A stretch of 64,000 nucleotides of DNA from positions 125,445,518 through 125,509,517 of the forward strand of contig CM043968.1 in NCBI GenBank assembly GCA_014529385.2. The letters run 5' to 3'. The notes under the pieces were generated by a model, which did not search any database, was not told the DNA's origin, and saw nothing but the letters and a program-made list of their open reading frames with translations. Source of the DNA: Adiantum capillus-veneris. Its lineage: Eukaryota; Streptophyta; Polypodiopsida; Polypodiales; Pteridaceae. How positions within the stretch are numbered: the stretch's first letter is position 1; each line of letters opens with the position of its first letter. The position numbers and the translations under genes are program-made. Shown here piece after piece: positions 48,001-50,687 of the stretch.

Positions 48001-50687
48001 GCAAGGGAATTTGTCCTAGAGGTGTACTTTTGACCTATAGTGGTTTTGGTGCTGTTATGCTATCGAAATCAGGTCGGAAACCTGCAATTTCAGCCCTTGA
48101 CAGGTTTGAACAGCTTGGTGAGGGTTTGATCTAAGTGTTCGGATCGTCTATTTTCAATTGAATAAAGAAATACCGAAAGCGGCACCAGTCTTTGGGGCCT
48201 ACAGGTGTTGGTCTTCGTGTGCGCAGTGACGATCCAGTCGTTGGACGCATCTCTGCTCTCTTTTCTTCTCAGTGCTTTGTGTAAAGTTAACAGGTATTTG
48301 GATTAGTACCGCCCGCTCCTGTGGACTGGCCGGTTATAGCTTCTCCCCTTGTCTCTCTTGGAGTTGTCTAGATTGCCATGCAACTCTAAATTGAGAGCGC
48401 GCAGGCAAGATTGTACTGGGCTATTTAACTATAATTAAGATATTGTTGCTCTGTATTGTGGTGTTTGCAAAGTCTCTCTATTCTTTTCACTACCTTGATC
48501 CTTCTCTCTCCACCTTCATTTCTTTTGGGCTGATGAGTGACAATCGTCTTGTCCCTAATACAAAATCTATGATTATGCCTTCTCGATGGTTACGTATGAT
48601 TGAAGCAAGAAGAGAAACTCTGCCTTTTCACAGAGAGTCCTTGGAATAAGGTTTCCGTACGTGTGACATCTCTCATTATGAAAGTGGAGAGTACTCGTGA
48701 GTCACATTTGCTATCTTTGTGCAGCAGGTTTGGAATATCATAAAAGCTGTGGATTGGGTCTAAAACTTTACTAATTTGATTATTTGTTTTCAATAAATGA
48801 GGGCGTACTTTTGAGCACATTGCATGCGTCATACTAGATTTTCCAAGGAAAGTATACTGCTTGTCCACTTTTTCCTTTCGTTCAAGACTCCTTTTAAAAC
48901 ACCTCCTTACACGTCTCTCTTGTTCAGAGAAATTATTGGTTATTTTACGAGATGGACGGAAGCTGATAGGCACCCTTAGGTCATTTGACCAGTTTGGTAT
49001 GTGTAATGTTCCTTGCATAGGACTTTGGTGTCGATTGCTATATAAATCTGGGCTTATCCTGGATTCATCTAGGTATATAAAATAATGGCTTTGTTGTTTT
49101 CTCCTCCAGCAAATGTTGTCATTGAAGGTGCAGTAGAGAGGATCATTGTTGGGGACCAGTACTGTGATGTTTCTCTTGGGCTTTACATAATTCGCGGGGA
49201 GAATGTGGTGCTAATTGGTGAACTGGTATGCATTTTCCATTGAAATATTTATATGCGGTTCCTTATACCAAGGTCAAAATTGTCACTGAATGACTTTATT
49301 TTTTCTACAGGACTCAACTAGAGATGAATTGCCACCGCATATGCAGAGAGTAAGCCGTAAAATGATTGAGCAGGTAAGCAATGTTTTTATTTTACCATCC
49401 ATGAAAACATGTAACTTATTGCCATCTTTGTATGACCATTGTTGGATTTAACCATTAGTATGACACAAGATGTGACCCCATACCAGGTGGCCACATATGT
49501 TCTAGTGTATAACTGGCTGGTAAAGCAACAAGTCGCACACAATTTGGTTTGTTTTAGTTGCTATTACTAGGGACTGTGGTTTGCATGTCAAGCCAATCGT
49601 CTCTGTATTAAGGCCGGGTTCAGATGAAGCTGGCAGTAAACTCTCCACTTTTCACAGGCTGCCACTGCCCTCACTCACAAGAGGCGGAGGTACTTCGATT
49701 TTACATTTTCCCAGAAGTCTTACCATCCAATAAGCGATAGCATGCTGGTTGCACTCTTTATCTGGATGCTGTTGACGCATGTTCGATGCGCATGCTCCGT
49801 AATTTGCGTTTTAAAGTGGCTGGAAGCAGTGCATTTCTTTTTTTGGGGGGGGGGGGGGATGCGCTCGCCCAATTTTGTTTGGGTTTGGAAATGAGCTCTG
49901 CTGTTTTGCTCCAATGAGCGTTCTCCATGGTTGATCCACGACCCTTTGGAATTCTCTTTCACTGGCTCTTTTGAACCCAGCATGAGGTGATGAAAATTAC
50001 CAACACCGTCTTGCATGAACCCCTAATGCCTTTTCAGGGACGAATAGAAAGCATCTTCTCTATGTAATTTCCTGCGTTTTTCTGCATTTCTTTTTTGAAT
50101 GTACATAGCTGTAGGTTGTAATTCAGGCTTCTTTCAGTGACAAGCTTTGAACCGGTGACACTGGACACACTTGATGTTGAATGTGTCAGCCTTTAGAGAA
50201 CTTTTCTTCAACCTTTTACCTAGGCTGAATCTTGCGTTTTCTGGCGGAAGCCAAGTCCAGGCTTTAGGCTGGGTGGGGCTTTTGAGAAAAAAGGAGTTTG
50301 GAGGTGAAAAGAAATTTCGTGTCAATGGAGTCATAAAGCAAGAGTAATAGGAGCAGTGGGAAGGAAATTCGGATGGGTATCTTATGTTTGCGATTTTTTG
50401 CTTTTGGTTTCTGGGCTTCTTCTTTTGGATGTGGTTAAGTGTATGTATGCATGGACTGCATCGACATGGAGGCTCTTGAAAACGCAATTTGTGCATTATT
50501 GGATATGGAAGGGTCCGGTGAGCATATGAGCAATCATAGCCTTTTGCATGATGTGTAACACATCTCAATCTCGTGTGCTGTTTAACACAATTCAATCCTC
50601 TTTTTTCAGGCCCTCAAAGCAGACAAAGAAGCAACTGAACTCAAAGGTTCAATGAGGAAACGAATGGAATTTCTAGATTTGGAGTGA
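8571..50687 (+). CDS. LSM1: LSM1, five coding exons (127 aa)
   Basis: LSM1 is the defining subunit of the cytoplasmic LSM1-7 ring, which with PAT1 binds oligoadenylated mRNA 3' ends and promotes decapping and 5'-3' decay in P-bodies. The coding sequence is join(8571-8628, 48928-48996, 49110-49225, 49311-49373, 50610-50687), 384 nt including the stop. Intron phases are 1, 1, 0, 0, and every junction is GT/AG. The protein starts MSWAGPDPFFGTSLADNLD, close to the usual plant start, runs through the Sm fold (LRDGRKLIGTLRSFDQFANV, Sm1) and IIRGENVVLIGEL (Sm2), and ends in the LSM1-specific tail GSMRKRMEFLDLE. Its length is normal for plant LSM1 (about 128). No stop or frameshift is present, so it is probably functional despite a 40.3 kb first intron. 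Confidence 0.93.
8636..8661. repeat. (CT)n tract just inside intron 1
   Basis: A CT repeat of about 26 bp begins seven bases after the LSM1 exon 1 donor site. Its neighbourhood reads as open frames rich in Ser and Leu, which are microsatellite artefacts. Confidence 0.9.
8890..9105. repeat. Diverged 107-bp tandem duplication
   Basis: Two copies, starting near 8892 and 8999, share the pattern TTATAGCCATT...TTTGCATAAT...AAATTTTGATTTTAGTGTGTC with scattered differences. They lie in non-coding intron DNA. Confidence 0.7.
9394..9430 (+). repeat. Short sequence shared by LSM1 introns 1 and 2
   Basis: About 36 bases from AATCTGGGCTTAATCCTGG through TTCATCTAGGTATATA recur with one indel at 49045-49079 in intron 2 of the same gene. 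No surrounding sequence is shared at a level I can see. Confidence 0.8.
9640..10025. repeat. CA-rich tract and 177-bp duplication
   Basis: CA/CACA microsatellites at about 9643-9680 and 9846-9860 each precede a copy of the same segment. The copies begin GGTTACATAAATAGACAAAT at 9705 and at 9882, a period of 177 bp, and run to a TTTATTGTTTTTTCTTTG end. Small indels separate them. The duplication therefore includes the microsatellite. Confidence 0.8.
10026..10573. other. Intron DNA, no element recognised
   Basis: This is the last stretch of LSM1 intron 1 before the transposon block. Overlapping short frames occur on both strands and none carries a known domain. Confidence 0.35.
10574..10578. 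repeat. Candidate target-site duplication AAAAC (left)
   Basis: AAAAC immediately precedes the first outer LTR and recurs at 23020-23024 right after the last one. Both sites lie in A runs, so the match is suggestive only. Confidence 0.5.
10579..12273 (+). mobile_element. Outer element, 5' LTR (about 1.7 kb)
   Basis: The segment is a close copy of 19777-21481 and, apart from its first part, of 21486-23018. It begins TATCACGAGGACGTGGC where the 3' copy begins TGTCACGAGG, a G-to-A change in the terminal TG, and ends GGGCTGGTTTCA. Near 12070-12090 it carries the R-region motif ATACCGAAAGGGGCGCC that also occurs in other LTRs here. It resembles gypsy LTRs in size and in its relation to a gypsy pol tail inside. 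No large ORF is present. Confidence 0.75.
12274..12862 (+). pseudogene. Outer element internal remnant, left part
   Basis: Only about 0.6 kb of interior remains on this side. Around 12720-12840 the plus strand reads as the end of a gypsy pol: LLAHVKVKGQVARCYVVKFK then NYPPMDAKWMKE, matching the chromodomain-like tails at 18200-18330 and 46980-47110. Gag, RT and integrase are gone. A degraded primer site may lie near 12288-12300 (GGATATCAATCAC), but I cannot support it firmly. The younger gypsy element at 12863 cuts this coding tail in two. Confidence 0.65.
12858..12862. repeat. Target-site duplication GCTTT (left)
   Basis: GCTTT before the inner element pairs with ACTTT at 19488-19492 after it; one G-to-A change separates them. 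Removing the element rejoins a pol tail reading LQLYLEVFG, which confirms the insertion point. Confidence 0.75.
12863..13430 (+). mobile_element. Gypsy 5' LTR (568 bp)
   Basis: The LTR begins TGTCACAAAG and ends GTCTGTTACA. Its first 120 bp hold a TGATGACGTGGC bZIP-type box (12873-12884) and four AAACCCTA telo-box words about 20 bp apart. Around 13200-13300 come the putative transcript start region and the GAAATACCGAAAGGGGCGCC motif (13273-13292) with TTTGGGGCC after it. Confidence 0.93.
13432..13443 (+). other. Gypsy primer-binding site (tRNA-iMet)
   Basis: TGGTATCAGAGC one base after the 5' LTR is an exact complement to the initiator tRNA-Met 3' end. Confidence 0.95.
13519..14713 (+). pseudogene. 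Gypsy gag (interrupted by TAG)
   Basis: The frame open from 13403 encodes a gag polyprotein; the ATG at 13519 is the first plausible start, and a competing ATG at 13504 gives only a short frame. From about residue 90 the protein is highly basic, with a Ser-rich stretch and Lys/Arg clusters, then a capsid-type region with FDTFSGYSDASKALSFIQQF and ARTWWSTLL and FKRLFISSWLTQEFERDI, typical of retrotransposon gag. A TAG at 14711-14713 ends it. The same frame continues as KSASIQELMSHAKRG, meets TAA TGA at 14811-14816, and then reaches the zinc knuckle, so gag and pol were once a single frame. Confidence 0.85.
14817..15691 (+). pseudogene. Gypsy zinc knuckle and aspartic protease
   Basis: This is the same frame as gag, resumed after the TAA TGA pair. 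A CCHC zinc knuckle, CFGCGETGHISAKC, lies at 14930-14971 and would bind element RNA. The protease follows near 15145-15420: IFFDGGAKANFIS takes the place of the usual DSGA(T/S) active site, with DGGA here, and GCDVLLGIPWY is the second conserved block. The frame ends at TGA 15689-15691, just after a nine-T run near 15649-15656 where the pol frame shifts. The Asp is kept, but Gly replaces the Ser of DSG, so activity is doubtful. Confidence 0.85.
15657..16575 (+). pseudogene. Gypsy reverse transcriptase
   Basis: The RT is read one frame on from the protease; the shift falls in the T run. It opens PEDHTIDLISGRTPPNRPPY, then shows SPYCSLVLLVLKKDGSWRMC, IDYRALNKITIKNRFPIP, FSRIDLKSGYHQIRI and the catalytic FFDD box at about 16185 (usual form YxDD/YFDD). 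The thumb and connection follow through FLGLCSYYRLFIRKFAE. The RT-type homology leaves this frame near 16560 and resumes in the gag frame as RNase H, marking a second frameshift. This RT domain is otherwise nearly full length. Confidence 0.9.
16576..16849 (+). pseudogene. Gypsy RNase H
   Basis: The segment reads FEVFCDACGRSLGAVLMQEG, then YDSRLFSRPEMTTQIYGKEL and DFTVFTDHQSLRYFLSQK: the D-E-D pattern of gypsy RNase H is visible (Asp in CDAC, Glu in GKEL, Asp in FTDH). A TAG at 16847-16849 separates it from the next segment in the same frame. Confidence 0.85.
16850..17763 (+). pseudogene. Gypsy integrase with core deletion
   Basis: Continuing after the TAG, VVADALSRKP marks the RNase H/integrase join. 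The HHCC zinc domain is present (CHCPPFTGHRG ... FVRSCLVCQ, about 17160-17300). The core begins ENIEMDFI with the first catalytic Asp and then hits a stop near 17393; the next frame resumes at FRLHGTPETIVSDRDPRFM with the second Asp, and QTDGQSE supplies the Glu. About 40 residues between the first and second Asp are missing, so the catalytic fold cannot form. Confidence 0.85.
17764..18337 (+). pseudogene. Integrase C-terminus and chromodomain-like tail
   Basis: After a TAG at 17761 the reading continues through DLKLKEDDWVLL, a frameshift, then YGPFQITDKINDVSFRL and WRVHNALHVSLLKPVKG, the gypsy integrase C-terminal module. The last 60 codons, read to TAG at 18335-18337, hold EEILVLEQIL and RRRFLVKFKNYPALDAKRME. 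These match the RxYLVKWKGYxxxxxTWE pattern of chromovirus chromodomains, but with FKN for WKG and without the second aromatic. The tail may guide integration to particular chromatin. Confidence 0.8.
18338..18910 (+). other. Gypsy 3' untranslated interior
   Basis: About 570 bp between pol and the polypurine tract show no ORF of note. A short direct repeat of TGTCCTGTGA/TGTCGTGTGA words lies at 18749-18781. Confidence 0.6.
18911..18920 (+). other. Polypurine tract
   Basis: AAGAGGGGGG followed by TA and the 3' LTR start is the plus-strand primer site for reverse transcription. The outer element has the same tract at 19765-19774. Confidence 0.85.
18923..19487 (+). mobile_element. Gypsy 3' LTR (565 bp)
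   Basis: A near-identical partner of 12863-13430, beginning TGTCACAAAG and ending TGTTACA, followed by ACTTT, the degraded target-site copy. Confidence 0.93.
19488..19776 (+). pseudogene. Outer element internal remnant, right part
   Basis: Joined to 12862, its first bases complete a chromodomain-tail ending LQLYLEVFG that resembles LQLYLEAFQ at 47090-47115. The rest is non-coding up to the polypurine tract (TCAAGAGGGGG, about 19764-19774). With the left part, the outer element keeps less than 0.9 kb of interior. Confidence 0.7.
19777..21481 (+). mobile_element. Outer element, first 3' LTR (1.7 kb)
   Basis: It begins TGTCACGAGGACGTGGC after a polypurine tract and ends GGCCGGTTTCA. It is highly similar to 10579-12273 along its whole length, with scattered substitutions and a few indels, and has the R motif at 21285-21304. 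Confidence 0.8.
21486..23018 (+). mobile_element. Outer element, second 3' LTR copy, 5'-truncated
   Basis: Directly after the previous LTR a further copy starts within the unit, at the sequence matching GAGGATGTCTAGGCTC near 19950, and runs to the same GGTTTCA end. It lacks roughly the first 170 bp and is more diverged, with a duplicated TTTGGAGCAGTTTTGGAG word at 21902-21935. R motif at 22822-22841. Tandem LTRs of this kind arise by unequal recombination or element-into-element insertion. Confidence 0.75.
23019..23330. other. Unassigned spacer
   Basis: AT-rich DNA with no recognisable feature; the AAAAC that may be the right-hand target duplication is at 23020-23024. Confidence 0.3.
23331..24044 (-). 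mobile_element. Degenerate gypsy LTR relic, minus strand
   Basis: On the minus strand this carries a mutated form of the shared R motif (plus-strand GGCCCCAAA...CTCTCGGTATTTCTTTATAT, about 23472-23510) and two GCCACGTCATCA boxes at 23742-23753 and 23787-23798. A related segment lies at 25530-25745. It was interrupted by the solo LTR at 24050; 25215 onward continues it. Confidence 0.6.
24045..25214 (-). mobile_element. Solo LTR, minus strand, TSD TCTCC
   Basis: Bases 24050-25209 form an LTR that, read on the minus strand, starts with the palindrome TGTCACGTGACA and ends GCTGCACCTAACA. It is flanked by a perfect 5-bp duplication TCTCC (24045-24049 and 25210-25214). There is no interior, so it is a solo LTR left by LTR-LTR recombination. 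Its sequence is closely similar to, and inverted relative to, 26990-28191. Confidence 0.9.
25215..25756 (-). mobile_element. LTR relic fragments, minus strand
   Basis: The first part continues the relic interrupted by the solo LTR. From about 25530 the sequence repeats 23360-23560 with substitutions, including the R motif in reverse (GGCCCCAAACGATGGCGCC near 25649) and TATTTCTTTATATTGC. No coding content is evident. Confidence 0.5.
25757..26032 (-). mobile_element. Family B element, 3' LTR (minus strand)
   Basis: Minus-strand LTR of a family found again at 29377, 35034 and 35490. Its outer start in that orientation is TGTTAGATTTACACC at 26032. The shared blocks include CCCCCCATGACTACC and AGACACTAGCCGTACA. 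It starts with a short GA run. The left limit is approximate. Confidence 0.65.
26033..29366 (-). mobile_element. Family B interior, non-autonomous, copy 1
   Basis: After a reversed polypurine tract (CCCCCTCTCAGC, 26033-26044) the interior is about 2.1 kb once the solo LTR at 26990-28191 is subtracted. It is collinear with 35859-36139 plus 41871-42422 plus 45587-46886, which are the parts of copy 2. It has no ORF resembling gag or pol, so the element must have relied on enzymes of another retrotransposon. Many short AAAACGC words in its right half are shared with the LTRs of the solo-LTR family. Confidence 0.65.
26985..28196 (+). mobile_element. Solo LTR, plus strand, TSD TTAGG
   Basis: Bases 26990-28191 (1,202 bp) begin TGTCACGTGACA and end CTGCACCTAACA, with perfect TTAGG duplications at 26985-26989 and 28192-28196. 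The uninterrupted sequence of the same place survives in family B copy 2 at about 45726-45740 (CAAATGATCAGGAGTGTAG), so insertion of the LTR here is directly visible. The retained R/U5 half contains CCACTCTCGCCGACGAGAGTGG, a strong hairpin-forming inverted repeat. Confidence 0.92.
29367..29376 (-). other. Family B primer-binding site
   Basis: GCTGATACCA on the plus strand is TGGTATCAGC on the minus strand, a 10-base match to the tRNA-iMet complement, directly next to the minus-strand LTR. Confidence 0.7.
29377..29720 (-). mobile_element. Family B 5' LTR with (GA)n, minus strand
   Basis: The LTR begins with about 60 bp of GA (29377-29437), then matches 25780-26030. Near 29710 the match changes abruptly to the other LTR type seen at 23550-23800, so this is a recombinant or truncated LTR. 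Confidence 0.65.
29721..30000 (-). mobile_element. LTR relic fragment with GCCACGTCATCA box
   Basis: This is similar to 23553-23870 on the minus strand (AAGCATGCC..., AGTTTACATGAAAA..., then a GCCACGTCATCA box at 29896-29907). It joins the B LTR without a visible gap. Confidence 0.55.
30001..30770. other. Unassigned, with short CAGATTCAGG repeats
   Basis: Around 30300-30440 there are several imperfect repeats of GATTCAGGTTGCA and ATTCAACAAGGTGTTG in tandem, about 35-50 bp apart. Nothing else is recognisable. Confidence 0.45.
30771..31184 (+). pseudogene. Cys-rich ORF broken by one TGA, function unknown
   Basis: From ATG 30771 a frame runs to the stop after 31181 with a single TGA at 30867-30869. 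The first 40 codons are basic and Cys-rich: KCEVCMSKKHEVDDCPC resembles a zinc-knuckle spacing, followed by further Cys at DAC, WC and LC. The rest, about 95 codons, is charged and probably helical or coiled coil (KMERALEKLDDFEGDLENA). I do not recognise the family; a nucleic-acid-binding protein of a transposon is possible. An LTR fragment follows at 31248. Confidence 0.45.
31248..31470 (+). mobile_element. Truncated LTR of the solo-LTR family
   Basis: The sequence TGTCACGGGACACATCCAACC opens a stretch matching the first 220 bp of the solo LTR at 26990, through the ACACAACATGATGATC block; similarity stops near 31470. The terminal palindrome has one substitution (TGTCACGGGACA). Confidence 0.75.
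31471..33868. other. Unassigned intron DNA
   Basis: About 2.4 kb without a recognisable gene. There are two similar stretches containing GGTGGCGAATCCACACACC at 31930 and GGTGGCGAATCCGCACACC at 32008, a (GT)n at 31990-32003 and 32414-32427, and AT-rich DNA at 33270-33350. It ends with (TA)n at 33809-33842 and (GA)n at 33843-33868. The plus-strand frame at 33522-33800 has no known domain. Confidence 0.35.
33869..34625 (-). mobile_element. Gypsy LTR copy, minus strand, with repeated bZIP-type boxes
   Basis: The first 160 bp, reversed, match the R-U5 half of the complete gypsy LTR: GGAACTCCG, the R motif with GGCGCC (plus-strand GGCCCCAAAGTCCGGCGCCC near 33898), and the CAGAGCATCTGGACGCAG block. 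The upstream (U3) part has exact GCCACGTCATCA boxes at 34157-34168, 34201-34212, 34250-34261 and 34333-34344, and a one-mismatch copy at 34297-34308. It abuts a plus-strand LTR at 34626. Confidence 0.75.
34626..35030 (+). mobile_element. Truncated LTR related to the solo-LTR family, plus strand
   Basis: The stretch opens TGTCACGTGCGCACTGC after a purine run (AGGGGGGGA) and keeps family features: GTGGACAAGCTACT, a CACTTTGTGAGCCT block, and TAAGTGACTTTCC. It stops where a minus-strand B LTR begins at about 35031. The purine run suggests a 3' LTR whose interior has been replaced. Confidence 0.65.
35034..35425 (-). mobile_element. Family B LTR, minus strand, with (GA)n
   Basis: It begins with about 50 bp of GA, continues with the GATGGAAGTGGATACCCC and GGAGGCACACTAGCCGTACA blocks and ends CTAACA at 35425, followed by the reversed polypurine tract CCCCCTCTCAGC. 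About 65 bp of interior separates it from the next LTR. Confidence 0.7.
35490..35858 (-). mobile_element. Family B copy 2, 3' LTR (minus strand)
   Basis: A second B LTR immediately follows, ending GTCTAACA at 35858 before TCCCCTCTCAGC. It is the 3' LTR of copy 2, whose interior continues through 36139, 41871-42422 and 45587-46886. Confidence 0.7.
35859..36139 (-). mobile_element. Family B copy 2 interior, first segment
   Basis: The segment is collinear with 26033-26278 (GAAGCCGAAGATGTGAGGC..., GAAAACAACTCCTTGT...). The match breaks after GAAGTGCCA at 36139 and resumes at about 41871, which brackets a 5.7 kb insertion. Confidence 0.7.
36140..37290 (-). pseudogene. Gypsy gag with long coiled coil, inverted
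   Basis: The minus-strand frame from 37290 has a MEALVNTMMDIMLQQEAQRA lead, then a long charged coiled coil built of EREREQ/AAEEK-type heptads. It is broken by TAG at 36931 but continues in frame. A gag core follows at 36687-36220: MTFSKYDGKMDANVIHSWLH, WYHAWQETQL, a frameshift near 36475, then LKARFIPPQY and WRNLKQNGMSVMSFSNRVLQ, typical of plant gypsy gag. The stop after DPVDLN and loss of similarity at about 36150 end it. It reads outward from the primer site at 37766, so it belongs to the LTR at 37782-39722. Confidence 0.8.
37766..37777 (-). other. Primer-binding site (tRNA-iMet), minus strand
   Basis: GCTCTGATACCA, the exact reverse complement of TGGTATCAGAGC, four bases from the adjoining LTR end (AAGGTGCAGCGG on the plus strand). 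Confidence 0.9.
37940..38025. repeat. (GA)n microsatellite, left of LINE scrap
   Basis: About 86 bp of uninterrupted AG repeat. Its counterpart at 39024-39093 lies beyond the LINE fragment, and the LTR sequence resumes outside both. Confidence 0.95.
38026..39023 (+). pseudogene. LINE 3' fragment with zf-RVT domain
   Basis: The frame open to 38716 contains the zinc-binding domain found after the reverse transcriptase of many plant LINEs: FWSAIWDLHAARCISFFMWV, then LPVGTWLATMGHD, then CTRCPLRLLESPAHCLCSC ending SSHVVW. The Cys/His pattern C-x2-C ... H-x-x-C/H-x-C is visible. RT and endonuclease are absent, as expected for a 5'-truncated insertion, and the fragment ends in about seven A (39017-39023) before GA repeats. 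The upstream part of the same open frame is merely translated GA repeat. Confidence 0.75.
39024..39093. repeat. (GA)n microsatellite, right of LINE scrap
   Basis: About 70 bp of GA directly after the A run of the LINE fragment. Confidence 0.95.
39664..40718 (+). pseudogene. Gypsy protease region, plus strand, decayed
   Basis: Between 39723 and 40044 the frame reads EPTKESTESTSS, then MHCYGYVNGQRILVFFDSDS with HDVISDSLV, the retropepsin-like fold of plant gypsy elements; the active-site triad is DSD rather than DSG/DTG. After a stop at 40042 the frame carries GYDVIFGIKWFKGHNPQVCW, the conserved GxDVILGMDWL-type block. A charged linker follows (40171-40464) with further stops and no RT. A purine run (AAAAAGGAGGGGA) at 40706-40718 precedes the LTR. 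Confidence 0.75.
40719..41868 (+). mobile_element. Gypsy 3' LTR, plus strand (1.15 kb)
   Basis: The LTR begins TGTCATGTGCACATC after a polypurine tract and ends TTCCGCTGCACCT. It is a diverged member of the family of the solo LTRs at 24050 and 26990 (shared GTGGACAAGCTAC, GTTGCACACAACATGATCATC, TTATTAATAAGTGACTTTG). A 60-bp segment around 40987-41056 is duplicated (GGTTAGGGCAAATTTGCTAAGCT). Its 3' two-thirds also occur inverted at 37782-39722. Confidence 0.8.
41871..42422 (-). mobile_element. Family B copy 2 interior, second segment
   Basis: It is collinear with 26283-26850 (TGTAACCCAGTGTGGCCAGG..., AAAGCTAGAC...). It ends at the hAT insertion; the last eight bases, GTGCCAAC (42415-42422), are the hAT target duplication. 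Confidence 0.75.
43084..45206 (-). pseudogene. hAT transposase, BED and dimerisation domains
   Basis: From the N-terminus: a BED-type zinc finger, WICKCNFCGHSWNGG with RAHILGIAGHG (C-x2-C ... H-x4-H-like), at 45206-45100. The catalytic region follows at 44640-43740: YGCSIVCDGWSDIRRRPIIN supplies the first Asp, then the DHATNCVGA segment, then CACHCLDLLFEDIG and VKPSVTRFEYYFIML. The C-terminal dimerisation region at 43450-43200 reads PALQALALRVLSQETCAPPC then ERNWSTFSLIHTKRRNRL. A TGA follows MLHPI near 43732, and a 132-bp in-frame duplication (43506-43769) repeats 44 codons including that TGA. It also needs a frame change near 44760. The protein is not functional as it stands. Confidence 0.88.
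43506..43769. repeat. 132-bp tandem duplication in hAT transposase
   Basis: The unit starting GGGTGCCTTGCAAGGTC at 43506 is repeated from 43638 with no difference I can see. 132 is 44 codons, so the transposase frame is kept through the duplication. Confidence 0.9.
45587..46886 (-). mobile_element. Family B copy 2 interior, third segment
   Basis: The segment is collinear with 26850-26984 plus 28197-29366. Near 45733 it shows the empty site of the solo LTR at 26990. It has no gag or pol reading frame. Confidence 0.75.
46887..46898 (-). other. Family B copy 2 primer site (degraded)
   Basis: GATCTGATACCA on the plus strand is TGGTATCAGATC on the minus strand, an 11 of 12 match to the tRNA-iMet complement. 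The LTR that should follow survives only as TGTGAGAG before gypsy pol sequence begins. Confidence 0.7.
46899..47137 (+). pseudogene. Gypsy pol end with chromodomain-like tail
   Basis: The frame runs into the LTR-side junction upstream but is homologous from about 46905: EEQPKVEELDEILVLEQIL and GRRYLVKFKNYPSLDAKWME, then SPQLLQLYLEAFQ. It closely resembles the tail of the complete gypsy at 18120-18337, and keeps the Trp the latter has lost (KWME against KRME). It is the last scrap of pol of a third gypsy element whose 5' part has been replaced by the B element. Confidence 0.8.
47138..48340 (+). mobile_element. Third gypsy element, 3' end and LTR
   Basis: After pol comes sequence distantly like the outer LTR family (GACATTGCATGGCC..., GTTGGTGAGTACTAGGAAAT..., and the R motif as AAATACCGAAAGCGGCACC at 48168-48186, then CTTTGGGGCCTACAGG). 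It ends near CCGGTTATA at about 48337. The LTR start is not clear; a purine run at 47438-47447 has no TG after it. Confidence 0.55.
48928..48996 (+). CDS. LSM1: LSM1 coding exon 2
   Basis: This exon encodes residues 20-42 (with one base from exon 1), from KKLLVILRDGRK to RSFDQF: the first half of the Sm fold (Sm1 motif). Acceptor TTGTTCAG, donor GTATGT. One base carries over to exon 3. Confidence 0.93.
49045..49079 (+). repeat. Copy of the intron 1 short repeat, in intron 2
   Basis: AATCTGGGCTTATCCTGG to TCTAGGTATATA; the partner is at 9394-9430. It lies 30 bases before exon 3, so it includes or adjoins the branch-point region. Confidence 0.8.
49110..49225 (+). CDS. LSM1: LSM1 coding exon 3
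   Basis: This exon encodes residues 43-81, ANVVIEGAVERIIVGDQY through GLYIIRGENVVLIGEL, with the Sm2 motif IRGENV that lines the RNA-binding pore. Acceptor CTCCTCCAG, donor GTATGC. Confidence 0.95.
49311..49373 (+). CDS. LSM1: LSM1 coding exon 4
   Basis: Exactly 21 codons: DSTRDELPPHMQRVSRK to MIEQ. This is the start of the LSM1 C-terminal extension, which packs across the ring. Acceptor TTTTTCTACAG, donor GTAAGC. Confidence 0.93.
49374..50609 (+). other. LSM1 intron 4 (1,236 nt)
   Basis: Phase 0 intron between GTAAGC and TTTTTTCAG. It contains a G17 run at about 49843-49859 and no transposon that I recognise. Confidence 0.85.
50610..50687 (+). CDS. LSM1: LSM1 coding exon 5 and stop
   Basis: This exon encodes ALKADKEATELKG and the invariant LSM1 end SMRKRMEFLDLE, then TGA at 50685-50687. 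The 3' UTR end cannot be fixed; several A/T-rich signals follow, for instance AAATAATC near 50730. Confidence 0.93.
   Translation, partial: ALKADKEATELKGSMRKRMEFLDLE

Larger units (their letters stand above)
8629..48927 (+). other. LSM1 intron 1, 40,299 nt
   Basis: The donor GTAAGC at 8629 and an acceptor preceded by a good pyrimidine tract (TCTCTCTTGTTCAG, ending 48927) bound the intron. Roughly 37.8 kb of it (10579 to about 48340) is nested transposons. The remaining 2.5 kb at the two edges has no element signature and is presumably the older intron. Long introns carrying LTR elements are common in ferns, conifers and other large-genome plants; 40 kb for a 127-codon gene is still extreme. 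Confidence 0.9.
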
